Below, piece after piece: positions 32,874-44,399 of a DNA stretch of 64,000 nt. The position numbers were made by a program, and so were the translations under genes. Origin of the DNA: Pedinophyceae sp. YPF-701 (lineage: Eukaryota > Chlorophyta > Pedinophyceae); the NCBI GenBank assembly GCA_916048055.1, contig CAJZHL010000031.1, positions 310,001 to 374,000 of the forward strand, written 5' to 3'. The notes beneath the pieces are model-generated. The model was given only the letters and a program-made list of their open reading frames with translations, was not told where the DNA came from and did no database searches. The first letter of the stretch is position 1. The number at the start of each line of letters is the position of its first letter.

Positions 32874-34169
32874 CGGAGACGATCAAGCGCGTCCAGATAC
32901 GAAAAATCGGGGACGAGTCGCGTCATGGGTCTGCGCCGCGGACAGTAGTTGTGGGGCACCGGAGGGCTATCCATCGCAATGTGGGGCAATGCGGGGCAGA
33001 CGGCTGCGACATTTTGCCTCGTTGATATGTCCATACATGATTGCGTGCGATGCGATACGAAATCGTCGGGGAAAAGGCACGACGGGCCCGCGCCGCGCAG
33101 TGGCGTTCGCGCCCCCTTGTCAGAGCAAGGTCGTCCTCCGCGAGTGAACGAGGGCTGTCGGATGAAGCAGGCGATGAAAGTCGCATATGTCGTATCAACT
33201 GCGTCGTGTAGTGCCGAGAGATCGGCCCATCGGCGGGTGTGGCGCCGCAGTGCGGTGGATGGGCTCACCATTGCGTGCGGTGGTGGTGTGCGCTTCAGGG
33301 AAGTGCGATGAGGTTGCTTGAGGAGCTCGATCGACGAACGGCGTGACGGTGCACTGACGAGGGCGAGGGTGCCGCCGCTGCATCGCGCCTGCCCCTCTTG
33401 AGCCCCTACCGGCCCCAGTCAACACACTCCAACTGTCCCCCCCTCACGTTTTTTGACCTTGCACTCCCTGCGCCCGTGCGCTCGGTGCGACGAGTCCTAG
33501 GCGCCCTCGATTGGCGCGCGCGTCGTCGCACGGTCCATGCTACCTCCTGCGATGCCTTGTGCCGCGGGACACCGTCGCCCCGACGCGCAGAGGCGGGATT
33601 TGGACACCACCACACCATCTACCGTTGCGGGCCCGCGCTCGGGGCGCGGGACGACCCGTTGGCCGCCCCGAACCCACGTCTCGCGTCGTCTTGCTGGCCG
33701 GAGTCGGCAAGGGCGGGAACTCGACGCTGTCGTGAAAAGAGCGACAATTTGACATGTCGCGGTCGCACACGCAAACAACGCGCACGTCCCCGGAAGAGCA
33801 CCTCACCTGGCGCTCTACGCCGGGCCTGCGCGGCCGGGCTCGCTTCGCACGGCTGCGGGGAATGCGAGGCTGGCTCGTCAGCCGGACATGCTCGAAACTT
33901 GTCGCCAACGAAACTTGTCTTGGAATTGTTCCGTCACAAGTAGAGGTGTGTGTTTCTGACTTCAAGCATTCCCGCCCTCCGCCCTGGGCCCCTGCAGCCC
34001 GCTCTGATAGCAACGGCCGCCACTGCGCCGTCGCCCACCTCAACGCGTGCCCCGCGGGCAGGTTGCCGTCCACGCACCACCGGTTGGCGTCCACACCTCT
34101 CGCCCCTCCCCACGTTGCTTCGCTGCTCGCTCGGGCACCCGCGCCGCCGCCGCCGTCACCATCGCGTCG
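32874..34169. other. Intergenic within the island, nothing recognised
   Basis: Nothing conserved was found across this stretch of about 1.3 kb. Overlapping frames near 33400-34100 on both strands look compositional. The left part may hold the promoter of member D and the right part grades into the decayed family copy. Confidence 0.4.
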
Positions 34170-35200
34170 TCACTGCCTGCGGTGTCCGCGGATCGCGCCG
34201 GCGAGGGCTGCAGCGCCTCGGGTTGCCCCTGACGACGTGGATCTGCACCGCCAACGTCTCCCGACCACGTTCCGCCCCCACGCGGTCCCGCACGGCCTGG
34301 TCGCGCCCGCGCTCGGCTGCAGCGGCCCGTGAACGCGCGGCTGCCGCGTCCTCGCGCGCCGTCTGGGCGTCGCGCCCCGCCTCAAAGGGGGGCGCGCACG
34401 TTCGCAGGGTCTTCCAGCGCGCTGGCTGCACAAACATCGTGCGAGGGCTCGCGCGCCGCCGCGATGTGCCGCGTCAGCATATCTGTGCGATCCATGTTGC
34501 TCCTTGTCTGCATGTCCGGCCCGCCGTCCTGCTGGCACGCCCGATGAGGTCTGCCGCTTGCGCTGTCGCCAGCGGGGAAGCCCGCCCGCAGGGTGCAGCG
34601 TCCCGCCGTCGACGACTGCCTCGCTCCGGTCTTCGGCGACAAGCCCGGGCACCAGCTCCCACGTCTCGCCGCGTGCAGCGACATCGCACGTTCAGAGCCA
34701 CGCGAGCGCGGACGCCTCGAAGTCAGCGCCGCTGCCGGACCGCGCTGCCTGGACTGCTGCTCTCCAGCTATCCAGATCCACCGCAAGCACGGGAGCTGAT
34801 GCAGACCGGCGACGCTCGGCCCGGCGCCACTGCAACCCCATAAAAAGATCAAACGAGTAATTTGTATGTTTCATGACTGGCACGAACAAGACCAGAATGC
34901 CCTGGGAGGGCACGAGGACAGTCTCTAGGTGTGTGGTGCGTAACATTGCGGACGCCGCGTGGCAGCAAGGGCGTCGCTCGTCGATGTATGCTGCGATGTG
35001 TGCGGGGCGCTCACGATGACCTCGCGCAGGCGGGCGGTCTCGGCCTTGCTGAGGCGCGACCGCGATCTCGTCCATTAGCTGGCCCGCCTGCTCGGCGTTC
35101 CTGGCGTCCGTCACGTACGTCATGTTGGTGCCGACAGTCCAACAGAGCGGGCAGTCCCCCGGGACGGTCCAGGACGGTCCCGGACCTCCGGTTCGTGCAG
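34170..35200 (-). pseudogene. Decayed repeat-family copy F
   Basis: Fragments of the family unit lie here in several minus-strand frames. Near 35050-35130 a piece reads TYVTDARNAEQAGQLMDEI, the end of a unit after GGPxM. Near 34692-34790 another reads VDLDSWRAAVQAARSG...FEASALAWL and then meets a stop where the other members continue. In a shifted frame near 34480-34590 the signature reads RAGFPAGD and DGGPDMQTRSNMD. Further down (34230-34400), a third frame gives an Ala/Arg/Glu coiled coil like that of member D. An AT-richer insert sits near 34850-34900. At least two frame changes and one stop argue for a pseudogene. The alternative, a gene with several small introns, is less likely. Boundaries are approximate. 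Confidence 0.6.
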
Positions 35201-35370
35201 CAGTTCATGTGGACGCGGCGACACAGTCCTTCCGCACATAGGCCATCCAGCTGAGCGGATCGAGGCGCTCGGTCGGGGCGTGTGCGGGCGTTGTCGAGGC
35301 TCGCAGGAGCTCTCCAGCTGTTCCTGGGAAAACCGATTTCTCGGGTCGCTCGCTTGACCGCACCGCGAAA

Positions 35371-38300
35371 ATGCCGGTCTCGGTCGCAGACTACATCGCG
35401 AAGTGCTCGCGCGCGGGCGTCAAGCCCCTTGACTCCTTCACCGCTGCGCTGTACGCGCCCCCCCATCACCTCCAGCGTGCACGAACGGCCCCTCTCGAGA
35501 CCTCCCCGATGATTTCACACATCGACGCACTGAAACACATCGTATAATCGATGACAGAGCAGTGCGTTCGCCGGGAATGCCCACTTGAGCCGCGATGGGT
35601 GCCAGCGGCCCGTGGGCAACAATGACGCGCACGCTGGGCATGGTGATGCCGTCCGCATGCAGCGCTCGAAACGCGTCGACCCCCCTCTCATCCCCCCGCA
35701 GGCTTGGTCGCACGTCTTCATGCCACATCACCGGTCCGGGCGCTCTGTGCAGCCCTGAGGAGTCCCGGGAGGCCGCCCGGTCGCTCACGGTTGTTGCTGA
35801 AGTGCTGCCGTCATGCGAGTTCTCCGCCGTGCGCGTGGAGGGAATCGCCGTCGAGGCCGCCGTGCTCCTCAAGCTGGTGTCAGCGGTCGCGTCCTGCCCC
35901 TCGACGACCACCGTCGGGCTCACGCGGTGCCTTGCTGAGGGTGCGGGCGGGCTCGCCTCCGCTCTGCAGCCGCTCGCGGACTGCGCGCACCTCGAGGAGC
36001 TCACTCTCGCGGAGTGCGACATCGACGACGCGACCGCCACGTCGGTCGTGGCGAACGGCAGCCTGCTGCGCGGGCGCTCCGCACTCAAGACGCTCGACCT
36101 CTCCGGGAACATGATTTCTCAATCGGGCGCCCAATCCATAGTGCGAAGACTCATGTCCGAGGGCGCCCTGCGCCTCACGGGCTTCGCGCTCGCCAAACTC
36201 GACCTCCGCGGCAACCCCCTCGGGCCCGACGGCGAGGCCGCGTGCAAGAAACTCGCCCAGGTCGTCAAACGCACCGCGGTGTTCTTCGGCGACGACGGCA
36301 CCCCAGCGGCGGGCTGGGCCCAACAACCGGCACCCTGCGCAACGCCCCCCGCGCCCGCCCTGTCCTCGGCGTCGCGGATCCCTCGGCCGACCCCCACGGC
36401 CACGCCCGCGGCGTCCACGGCCGCCGGTGCCAGCGCGCAGCCCCCCGCGCCCCCTGCGTCGGATGCCAACACCGCGCCGCGGCGGCCCGCGGCGCTCGCG
36501 CACGCCGGGGGCTCCCTCGTCAACAGGCTGGTGCAGATGGACGACTTCGACCTGGGCACGCCGCAGGGCGATGCGAACAAGTCCGGCCTCCTGGGCGACG
36601 ACCCCGACAACAGCGCGTACCTGGTGCCGTTCGTGCCGTCGCCGACGCGCGTCGAGGCGGTCTGCGGCAAGCCGGGGGCCGCGAGCGAGGTGTCCTTGAA
36701 GGCGACGTGGTGGCCGCAGCAGCAGCCCGCGCTGCCGTCGCCCGTCGGGTTCCCGGGGCAGTCTGACGGCGACGCCGAGTCAGGGCCCGGCTTGCTCGGC
36801 GCGGACGGGGCCGGGAGCGGCCTGGGAGTTGCGTCTGAGGACGCAGGGAACGGAGAGCCGGAGCGGCGGGAGAGTGCAGGCGCGGCGCCGGTGGAGGCGG
36901 CACCTGAAGTGCCGCCAGCTCTCTCGCCCGCTGTCGACACGCCCGCTGAGGGTGCGGTCGGGCGGTCGTTCCAGGGAGACGAAGCAGGATTAGAGGTGGT
37001 GGAGGCGCTGTCGCCGCCGGCCGCGAGCACTCCTTCCCGGAGCAACTGCACGGCGGAGAAGCAGGGGGGGTCTCGTGGCACTCCCCCCCCCGTCGTGTCC
37101 GTGCCGTCCGCGAGGCAGTCACCAGGCGAGCTGGAGATCATCCCCACGCCGCGGTCCGCGTCGCCGCCGCCGGTCGTGGACGCGCCGTCCTCGTCGGGCG
37201 CCAGGCCTGACAACAGGCACGTCATTTTGAACACCCCCGGAGGACCGGCGGCGCTCGCGGGCGACGCGCCGACGCCGGAGAGCGCGATTGCGCTGCTGCG
37301 CCAACAGATCAAGCAGCTGCGCGACGCAGCTACGCCCGACCCAGCGGTCGTCGCCCGAGCAGCGCGCGGCGACGTCAGCCCAGCAGGGGCGCCGGCGGCC
37401 TTCGAGCTCCCGGACGGCCTGCCGTCGCTGGAGGTCAAGGTCGACCGGGCGGCCGTCGCGCTGGTCTCGGCGGACCGTGCGTCCAGCGGCGGGTGCGTGC
37501 CACGCCCATTCCGGAATCATACCCCCTCCTCCCTCCTTGTTCGCCTTGCTTTGCAGCCCGTTGCTGCGCCCACGGGAACATGTCAGTGTTTCGCTCTGAC
37601 CGCAGGCGCTCGTCGAAGCGGTCCTTCGACGCCGTGGAGTCCCCCGTTGCACCGCTGTCGTCGGGCTCCCGCAGCGCTGGGGGTCGTTCCGCGCGACCGT
37701 CCGACGGAAGCGAGATGCCGCGCAAGGCGATGCGCTTCGAGACCTCGCAGGACGGCACGGCGCACGATCCCGTCGCGGACAGCGAGGTCGCAGCCCGCGC
37801 GACACCTTCATGCTCCCTTGCGTCGCCCGAGGTCTGCCAGTCGCCGCCCGTGGCCGCCGCGGCGGCGCAGGACGCGAGTTCGCCACAGCAGCAGGCCGCG
37901 TCGCCGCGGGGCAAGGCGCCGAAGACGCAGGTGCTGCACGAGCGGACCAACTCCGGCATCGACACGTTCCCGTCCCCGAAAGCGGAGGCCCGCGGCGTCA
38001 ACTTGTACAGGTCCGCCCACCACGCCTGCTGACAGCGCGTACGCGCGTCTCTGCAGCGTCGCATCCACCAGCAACTGCTGTTGACCAGCAACTCGAGCAT
38101 GGGCAACCAGGGTGCTGTTGGGTCGGACACGGGGGGGGGAGTCCCCGCCTCCTTGGGCTCCGCCACTCAGGATGCTTTGGGCACAAATCCTTTGAACGCG
38201 CTACCGCGCCGTGCAGTGACGAGTACCTGGACCGGCTGATGAGCGACGACCAGCGCGCGTTTGCGGGGCGGGGGGGGGGACTGCGGAACTCCCTCGGGAG

Positions 38301-38400
38301 CGCGGGCCAGCCGCGGCCCAAGGCGACGCCCTCGCGGCTCCCAAAGCCCAAGCTGCGCCCCGAGGACAAGCACTGGCTCGAGTGGGACGGGAAGGTTTGA
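35371..38400 (+). CDS. LRR protein with disordered C-terminal half
   Basis: This is a leucine-rich-repeat protein of unknown partner. I propose four exons, 35371-35450, 35702-37492, 37606-38010 and 38217-38400, giving 819 residues with all phases matching. The first exon (MPVSVADYIAKC, then DSFTAAL) is short and resembles the segment that precedes the LRRs in the B3-domain gene. An alternative start without it is the ATG at 35595. RI-like LRRs follow: LEELTLAECDIDD, LKTLDLSGNMIS and LAKLDLRGNPLGPDG. The next 450 residues are Pro/Ala/Ser/Glu-rich. Later exons carry basic segments with likely nuclear signals (RRSSKRSFD, PRKAMRFE) and end KPKLRPEDKHWLEWDGKV. It interrupts the minus-strand repeat-family array on the opposite strand. 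Confidence 0.72.
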
Positions 38401-39067
38401 TGCAGTGTGTGCCAGACACTCAACAGCATCACAATGTGGTGCTGCGTCGTTGAGGACACAGCGGCAACGACCGCCAGCTCCGAGAGTGCCCCGAGGGCGG
38501 CCACGTGTGATCGCTCGGCCCGCCGCATGCGTCCACGTGATGTGTGCTAGGTGCGCATGCGCAGCAACGGACGGATTCACGGTCGCGCGGGAAGGACGGG
38601 AGCTACGTCGCTTGCACCAGGGGCGCCTGCGTCGCAACATCCACTTGCATACAGGGGCGAGTGCATAGCGGCGCGAACGTGAGGTGCCGCGGGGGAGATG
38701 TTTTTCACGTTGGCCTGTCATGGATGGATTCGTGGGGCTGACGGAGGGACGGACTCTCGACCACGCCAGCTTGGGCGCTAACCTGCAGATTCGGAGCACG
38801 CTGCGGCACTCGTCGCGGAGGTTCTCGACACGCCGAGCGGGGAACGGACGATGACGTCGACGTCGACATGAGACACGGGTGACGTGCACGTGTACGCTGC
38901 AGCCAGGACGACGCACGGGGCTGTGAGAAGGGAGATCACACGTGGTCTGACTCAGACGCGGGGGCCTGACGACGGCCACCGCTTCACAAGCGCCCTGCCA
39001 CGTGTCGTTATTGACTCGGGAATATGACGCCAGTAGTCCCCGGCCTTGGGAAGGCCTGCGGCTCAGT
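38401..39067. other. Convergent intergenic spacer, nothing recognised
   Basis: This spacer lies between the LRR gene (+) and repeat-family member E (-). The long minus-strand frame that crosses it (38167-39549) is a shadow without conserved motifs. No gene or RNA could be supported. Confidence 0.4.
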
Positions 39068-40495
39068 TCATCCCGTGTGACAGAAGCCCACGAGGCGGAA
39101 CAACGTGTTGAACCAAGACCTGAAGAGCGTCCGGGGAACAAGACCCTGCTCTTGATCCCCGTTCTTGCGGTAGTCTCCCCCATGAGCGGTCTTCTGCGCA
39201 ACCGCCTGCGTGGTGCCCTTGTCAGAGGGCCCGGTCCTGCCGTACGAGACTGTGCCCGAGGGGGATGTCGTGCCGCCACGCTGCGGCGTCTGCGGTGCGT
39301 GCGAGACCTGTTCGTTGTCATCGGTCGACTCCGCACGCGAGACCTGCGCGTGCGACGCCGCGCTCTCCGCCGCCGTGACCTGCGCCTGTAGCTCCTGCAC
39401 GCGCAGCAGCGCAGTCGCGCGCTCGCTCTGCACTGCCTCGGCACGAGCTGGCTCCGCAGCAGCCTCAATTTTCGCTGCCTCCAACTGAGACTGCAGCGTC
39501 TCGACCTCGCTGTGCAGCGTTTCGACCTCGCTCGCGACGGCCTCAGCACGTGCCCGCTGCTCTTCAGCCTCCCGACGCGCAGCCTCGATCTCTGCGGCGG
39601 AATTCCCCGCCTCCTGCACTTGAATCTGAACTTGAAGTTGCGGCTCCTGGGGCTGAAGCTCGTTCAGCGCCTGAATCTGCTGACGCAGCTGCTGAACTTC
39701 AAGCCTCGGCTCGGTGAAATTGCCCAACAACGTCGACAGGTGCTGCCTGTTCGGGGCGTGTCTCATGTCTGGTCCGCCGTCGAGTCGGCATACGCCGGGA
39801 AAACCGGCCCTCGCACCATCTGGATGCAGGTGGCTGTGCTCAAAGAAGTCGATGCGCCCTTCCATCGCCATCGCGCGCAGCATAATCCACATGTCGTCCT
39901 GTACGGCGATGCTGGCATTTTGGAGGACTGGCAACTCCGCGTTGAATCTGCTGCGGTCGTTCGCCTCCACCGCTCCGACGATAGAGCGGCGTGATCCGCT
40001 GCTGATTGCAGCGAGCACCGGCGCCAAGTCCTCGCGACCAGCCGAGAGTGCCCGCAGGCGCTCAATCTCCGCGTCGCGCTGAGTCAGTGTGGCCTGCAGT
40101 TGCGCGGCCTGCTCCAGGCGCTCCGCGTCGCGCTCGGCCAGGAGCGACGACACGATCTCGTTCACCAGCCGCGCCGCGTACGCCTTGTTGTCAGGGTCGT
40201 TCATTGCAGGGCCACCCTCTTCGCGCACGCGACCGGGGAACCCCGCCATCGCGCCGCCGGGGTGCGCGGTCCCATCTACCACGTCCTTGCCGTGTCCGTC
40301 GCTCACCAGCGCGCGCAGCACGGCCCACGCCTCGCCACGTGCCACGTCAGGTGCGTGACGCAACCAGCTGGGCAGGGCGGGCTCGAACGACGCGCGGTCG
40401 TCATCCTGAGCAGCGCCGACGGCGCGATGGCGCTCGGTGGCGTTGAGGGCGAGGAGGAGAGACAGCGCGGCTTCGCGCCTCTGGGCCTGGTAGTC
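39068..40495 (-). CDS. Repeat-family protein E, two units and coiled coil
   Basis: This is an unrecognised protein of the island family. The frame is clear from 40495, where a CAG acceptor precedes GAC TAC CAG, down to the stop at 39068. It stays open further upstream (HLRQRHESQDYQ), so the true start is uncertain. Unit 1 (AALSLLLALNATERHRAV, then LPSWLRHAPDVARGE) ends TAHPGGAMAGFPGRVREEGG-PAM. Unit 2 is more divergent, with LPVLQNASIAV in place of LPxWLRxAP. It ends LHPDGARAGFPGV and DGGPDMRHAPNRQH. The linker has EIERLRALSAGREDLA. A Gln-rich segment and a long Glu/Ala coiled coil follow. The C-terminus RTLFRSWFNTLFRLVGF is amphipathic and aromatic, perhaps membrane-associating. Confidence 0.68.
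   Translation of the reverse strand, partial: DYQAQRREAALSLLLALNATERHRAVGAAQDDDRASFEPALPSWLRHAPDVARGEAWAVLRALVSDGHGKDVVDGTAHPGGAMAGFPGRVREEGGPAMNDPDNKAYAARLVNEIVSSLLAERDAERLEQAAQLQATLTQRDAEIERLRALSAGREDLAPVLAAISSGSRRSIVGAVEANDRSRFNAELPVLQNASIAVQDDMWIMLRAMAMEGRIDFFEHSHLHPDGARAGFPGVCRLDGGPDMRHAPNRQHLSTLLGNFTEPRLEVQQLRQQIQALNELQPQEPQLQVQIQVQEAGNSAAEIEAARREAEEQRARAEAVASEVETLHSEVETLQSQLEAAKIEAAAEPARAEAVQSERATALLRVQELQAQVTAAESAASHAQVSRAESTDDNEQVSHAPQTPQRGGTTSPSGTVSYGRTGPSDKGTTQAVAQKTAHGGDYRKNGDQEQGLVPRTLFRSWFNTLFRLVGFCHTG
40154..40402 (-). repeat. Duplicated segment, copy 2 (member E)
   Basis: This is the partner of 27816-28064: the same 249-base length, no gaps and 12 mismatches by hand count. 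Most differences are silent or conservative (for example Ser to Gly in HPxGAM). Outside the segment the two genes differ strongly. Confidence 0.88.
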
Positions 40496-41848
40496 CTGCG
40501 ATTCATGGCGTTGACGGAGGTGTTTCGAGTGTGTGCAAAGGAGTGAGAGTGAGTGCCTGCGCGCGGCGGGGCGTCATGTGCAGCCGCATTGCGTGCCGAG
40601 GGATCGATAACGGTCGGTCATAGTCTGCGATGTAGCTCGCAATAGCGTCGGACCTGCTACGCTGCGCGGAAACGATGTGCCGCGCGGTTCAATGTGCAGC
40701 GTAGCACACCTCTCATGTCGGCACGAATTACGGCGTGTCACGCAATGGAGGATGAACGTGTCGTCGCGAGGGGCCTCCAACATCATGCATCATGGTAATG
40801 AGCGGTACACGAGGGGCTGTAGCGCCGCATCGTGTGCAAACGAGGAGGATGTGTGGGAGAGACAGCATTACCATTGAACGCTTCGGTTCGCGCAGTGAAC
40901 AATCTCCTTCGCAAACGACGTCCTGTCAGCGACCGTCGACGTATGAAAGTGGCGCATCCATGGCGCCCACGCGCCTGCCGAGCCCCGAACGGACCCAAGA
41001 GGGCGGGGGACACTGGCAAGGGAATGACCATGCGTCAGGTGCGGAGCAGCGCTCGAAAGGAGCGCCCCGCCGCCTCGGCGCGCGAACACGCAGCTTCCTC
41101 TTCGTCCCGCATGCTGTTGCGGTGCCGATGGACTGTGCGAACCGGAATTGCTGTCGCGTGCGCCCTGCGCTGCGCAAGGCACGCAGCCATCGTCACCGGC
41201 TCGGCATGTCAGCAGCGCGCGCAGCTACTGGCTCGCCCGTGCATGCGTGCGTGATGACGGCGGCGCTCGCACGGGCGTCGCCGTCAGTCAGGGCCCGCCG
41301 CGCCGTCCCGCGACGGCATCGACATGACGCGCAGTCATTCAACGCCGCGCGGTCGGGCACCCCGGTCGCTCCGAACCGCAAGCGCCGTCGTGCGCGTTCC
41401 CATCGGCCGCCGACATGTACGAGCGAGCGCACCGGCGTCTTGAGGTGGTCACGTGAGGGGAGCTGCAGGGGAGCGTGGGCGCCCGCGGGGGCGTGCGCGT
41501 CGTTCCCGCAAGGAAACCGTGTTGACCGCACGCGCTCCGCAAAGACTACGGCACGCAGGGGCGGCCCAGTGCGTGATTCGTGCCGCTCCTGGGCCCGCGT
41601 CCCACCTCAGTTTTCGAGTCGCACTGGCGCCAACGCGGCCGCTCCGGGCCCTGTTGGGCCCGCGCGGCGCGGCGCGCGGGCACTCTCACCGCTCGCGTCG
41701 AGCTGCGCGACTGCTTCGCGTCCAAGAAGCCCGAACGGCGCGGGCACCGTCGCTGAAGCTTCAGCACAGCCCCTGAACCGGCCTCTGAGGGGACAGCGGG
41801 GCACCAGCAGGGGCGCGGCGCGTCAGGGGGGAAGGCATAGTGGTAGTG
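40496..41848. other. Region before IFT74, no supported gene
   Basis: This stretch of about 1.35 kb should contain the 5' end of member E (-) and the promoter of IFT74 (+). A long plus-strand frame crosses it (from 40792) and runs into IFT74 exon 2, but the part before 42382 lacks conserved motifs. The true IFT74 N-terminus lies in another frame. No other gene was recognised. Confidence 0.45.
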
Positions 41849-44399
41849 ATGGACCGTCCGGGGTCCAGAGGCGGATACGGGTCCGCAGTGCTGCGTCCGG
41901 GGTCCCGTGGTGGCGCTGGCATGCCTGGTGGTGCGACAACGGCCCCTGCGCGTCGCCCGGGCACGCCACACACGCTTGTCTCGCCGCACAACCTCGAGAT
42001 CTTCGCAGGTTTGACGCCGTTCGCGCCGCGTTTGTCCCATGCAGGCTTCGCGCTCGTGCCACCCGGCTCGGCGATGCCCGCGCAGGGCGGCATCGGGGCG
42101 CGGCCAGGGTCCAGCGCGATGCGGCCAGGCACGGGCAAGATGCGCCCCCCGTCCGGGCAGAGCGGCGCCGTGGCCGCGCCCCGCAACGTCGTGGACCGCC
42201 CGGTGACCCAGCAGGGCGTCGCTGGCATGAGACTCGCCACCTCCTCCGGAGGCCGCCAGGTCCGCACACGCGCCGCTCCGTCGCCGCAAGCACGCATCAT
42301 GCCCCGGACATCCCCTGCGGCGAGTCCCAGGCGCGCGTGTCGCGTTCCGAGCCGCGTGCGAGCTGCGTTGGTCCCGCGCAGGTTTTGGACCGCAACTACT
42401 TCCTGTCTGAGCTGCGGGCGCGGCTGAAGGAGATCGCGGAGGCGAACCAGGACATGATGAAGAAGTCCGAGGACCTCCAGGCGAGCGCGCCGCAGTTCTC
42501 GCGCCTCCAGAAGCGGCACGCGGAGCTGGAGCGCCAGGTGGGCAAGCTGCGGGGGGCGCTGGCCGACATGAACCGCGTCGTCGAGGACCAGGGCGCCATG
42601 AGCGCGGAGGACATCCTCCAGGAGCTCCCCACGCTGCAGCAGCGCAACAAGATGGACGAGCGGCGCCTGCAGGAGACGATCATGGCGCGCAACGCGCTGG
42701 AGAGCCAGGTCCACGAGGGCGAGGCGAACCTGCAGGCGCAGCAGCGCGCGATGCAGTCCCGCATCATGGAGCTCCCGCAGTCGGCCCGGCAGCAGTACGT
42801 CGACCTCGAGGGCGAGGAGAAGCTCCTGGGGGCGGAGCTGCAGCGCCTGCAGGCGCGCTTGGCCGCGGTGGACGAGAGCACGGCCGCGGCGCGGCAGGAC
42901 CTGCAGGGGAACCCGCTGAAGGAGAAGAGCCTGGCGCTGCAGGAGGAGCTGCGGGACCTGACGGACAAGTGCTTTGACGCCGAGAGCGAGATCGCGCGGC
43001 TGAAGGCGCCCGTGGACGAGCAGAAGGGGGCGCTCATGGGGAAGATCCGCGACACGAACAAGGACACCGCGCGCACGGAGCAGCAGGTGCGCCGGGGCGG
43101 CGCGGCGGCACGTGGCGGTGCCGCTGTGTGGGGGGGACCCGACCGCGTGTGGGCGATGCCGTGGTTGCGCCGCTCGGTGCTCCGGGGCGTGCTAGTTGCG
43201 CCGTGGTAGCGCGGCTCTGCGCGCCGCTCCGCCGTGCGTGCGTCGTTGTTCGCGCGCGTATCTGGTGCGGGGCGCCGCGAGACATGTTTCGGTGTCTTGC
43301 GTCGCGTCGCTGCAGATCAAGGAGGCGCTGTCGCACATCAGGACGCTCGAGGAGCAGATCGGGAAGGTCGGCGGCGGCAAGGCGGCTGCGGCGATCCCGG
43401 CGCCCGTCCCGTCGGCGCACATGGACCCCGAGGAGCTGCATGCGCGCCTGGAGGAGCTGACTCAGCAGGAGTACGAGATCGGCGCGTTCTTCGAGACGCT
43501 GCCCACGGAGCGCGAGCGTGCTCTCCGCGAGATGCACACGCGCCAGGAAACCATCATGGTGCGCGCGCAACGATCCCTGACGGCGGCCCCGCGCAACCGC
43601 CCGGGGCGACGCCAGGGCACGCCCGCGGCCCCGCGCTCCAGCTCGCCTCCCACTGCCACGCAGACCGCGTCCTCGCACAGACGCGGCAAGCGCGCCGCGC
43701 GTCGCGCCGCCACGTGTGCGCCATCGCCTGACGCACGGGCATGCGCGCCCGGCCCGTCTGCCGCAGGGGTCGCTCGAGGCGATGTCGCGCATGCAGCAGA
43801 CGCTCCAGGGCGGCTCGCTGCCGTCCGCGAAGGAGTTCCAGGAGCTCCAGGACGAGCTCGAGCAGCGCCGGGCGCAGATGGAGACGGCCCAGGAAGCGCG
43901 GGGGCGTCTCCGGGGGGTGTTGGCCGCGCAGGAGGCGGACCTGTCGCGCATGACGAACATGGAGGAGAAGCTCAACGGCGAGATCGCCAAGTGTCGCGAG
44001 AGCATCGAGGAGCTGCAGCGGAAGCTGCGCGCGCTGCCGTCGGTGGACCAGGCGCGCGCGGTGTCCCGCGAGAAGGGCGCGCTGCTCGAGCAGCAGCGCG
44101 CGGCGTTCGGCGACGCGGAGGCGCTGACGGCGCAGGGCGCGGGGGAGCGGTGGGCCAAGCACGAGGCGCGCTTGGAGCAGCTCGAGAAGAGCCCCGGGCA
44201 CCAAGACCTGAGGAAGCTGGAGGAGAAGCTGCGCGCGGTGGAGCGGCGGAACGAGGAGACGCGGCTGAAGGTGCGGAAGCAGCGCGCGGACTTCGAGTTC
44301 AGCAAGGACGTGCAGGCCATCAGCAGCAAGGTGGCGAACCTGAACGAGGCGGTCAAGGTGTACGCGAAAGAGCACCAGCACGCCGCAGCGGCGTACTGA
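41849..44399 (+). CDS. IFT74: Intraflagellar transport protein IFT74
   Basis: Core IFT-B subunit that pairs with IFT81 to carry tubulin and other cargo along cilia. Four exons, 41849-42259, 42382-43086, 43316-43558 and 43767-44399, all phase 0, give 663 residues. The basic N-terminus (RPGSRGG repeats) and the diagnostic RPVTQQGVAGM, then VLDRNYFLSELR at the exon 1/2 junction, match human and Chlamydomonas IFT74. The rest is coiled coil, ending with the C-terminal SREKGALLEQQRAAF and WAKHEARLEQLE region. A GT at about 41930 and an AG at about 42041 would allow one more in-phase intron in exon 1 (removing ATTAPARRPG to RLSHA); sequence alone does not decide. Its presence implies a ciliated organism. 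Confidence 0.93.

Noticed and set aside
38167-39549. 460-codon minus-strand frame
   Set aside because: It is Arg/Ser-rich, has no motif, and overlaps member E and the LRR gene in other frames; a compositional shadow.
25247-40495. Repeat array as a CRISPR or transposon array
   Set aside because: The repeats are protein-level units inside separate genes. No regular short DNA repeats with spacers, terminal repeats, transposase or reverse transcriptase were seen.
40792-42381. N-terminal extension of IFT74 through the long plus-strand frame
   Set aside because: The diagnostic RPVTQQGV segment lies in a different frame in the preceding exon and joins exon 2 in phase. The extension has no conserved sequence.
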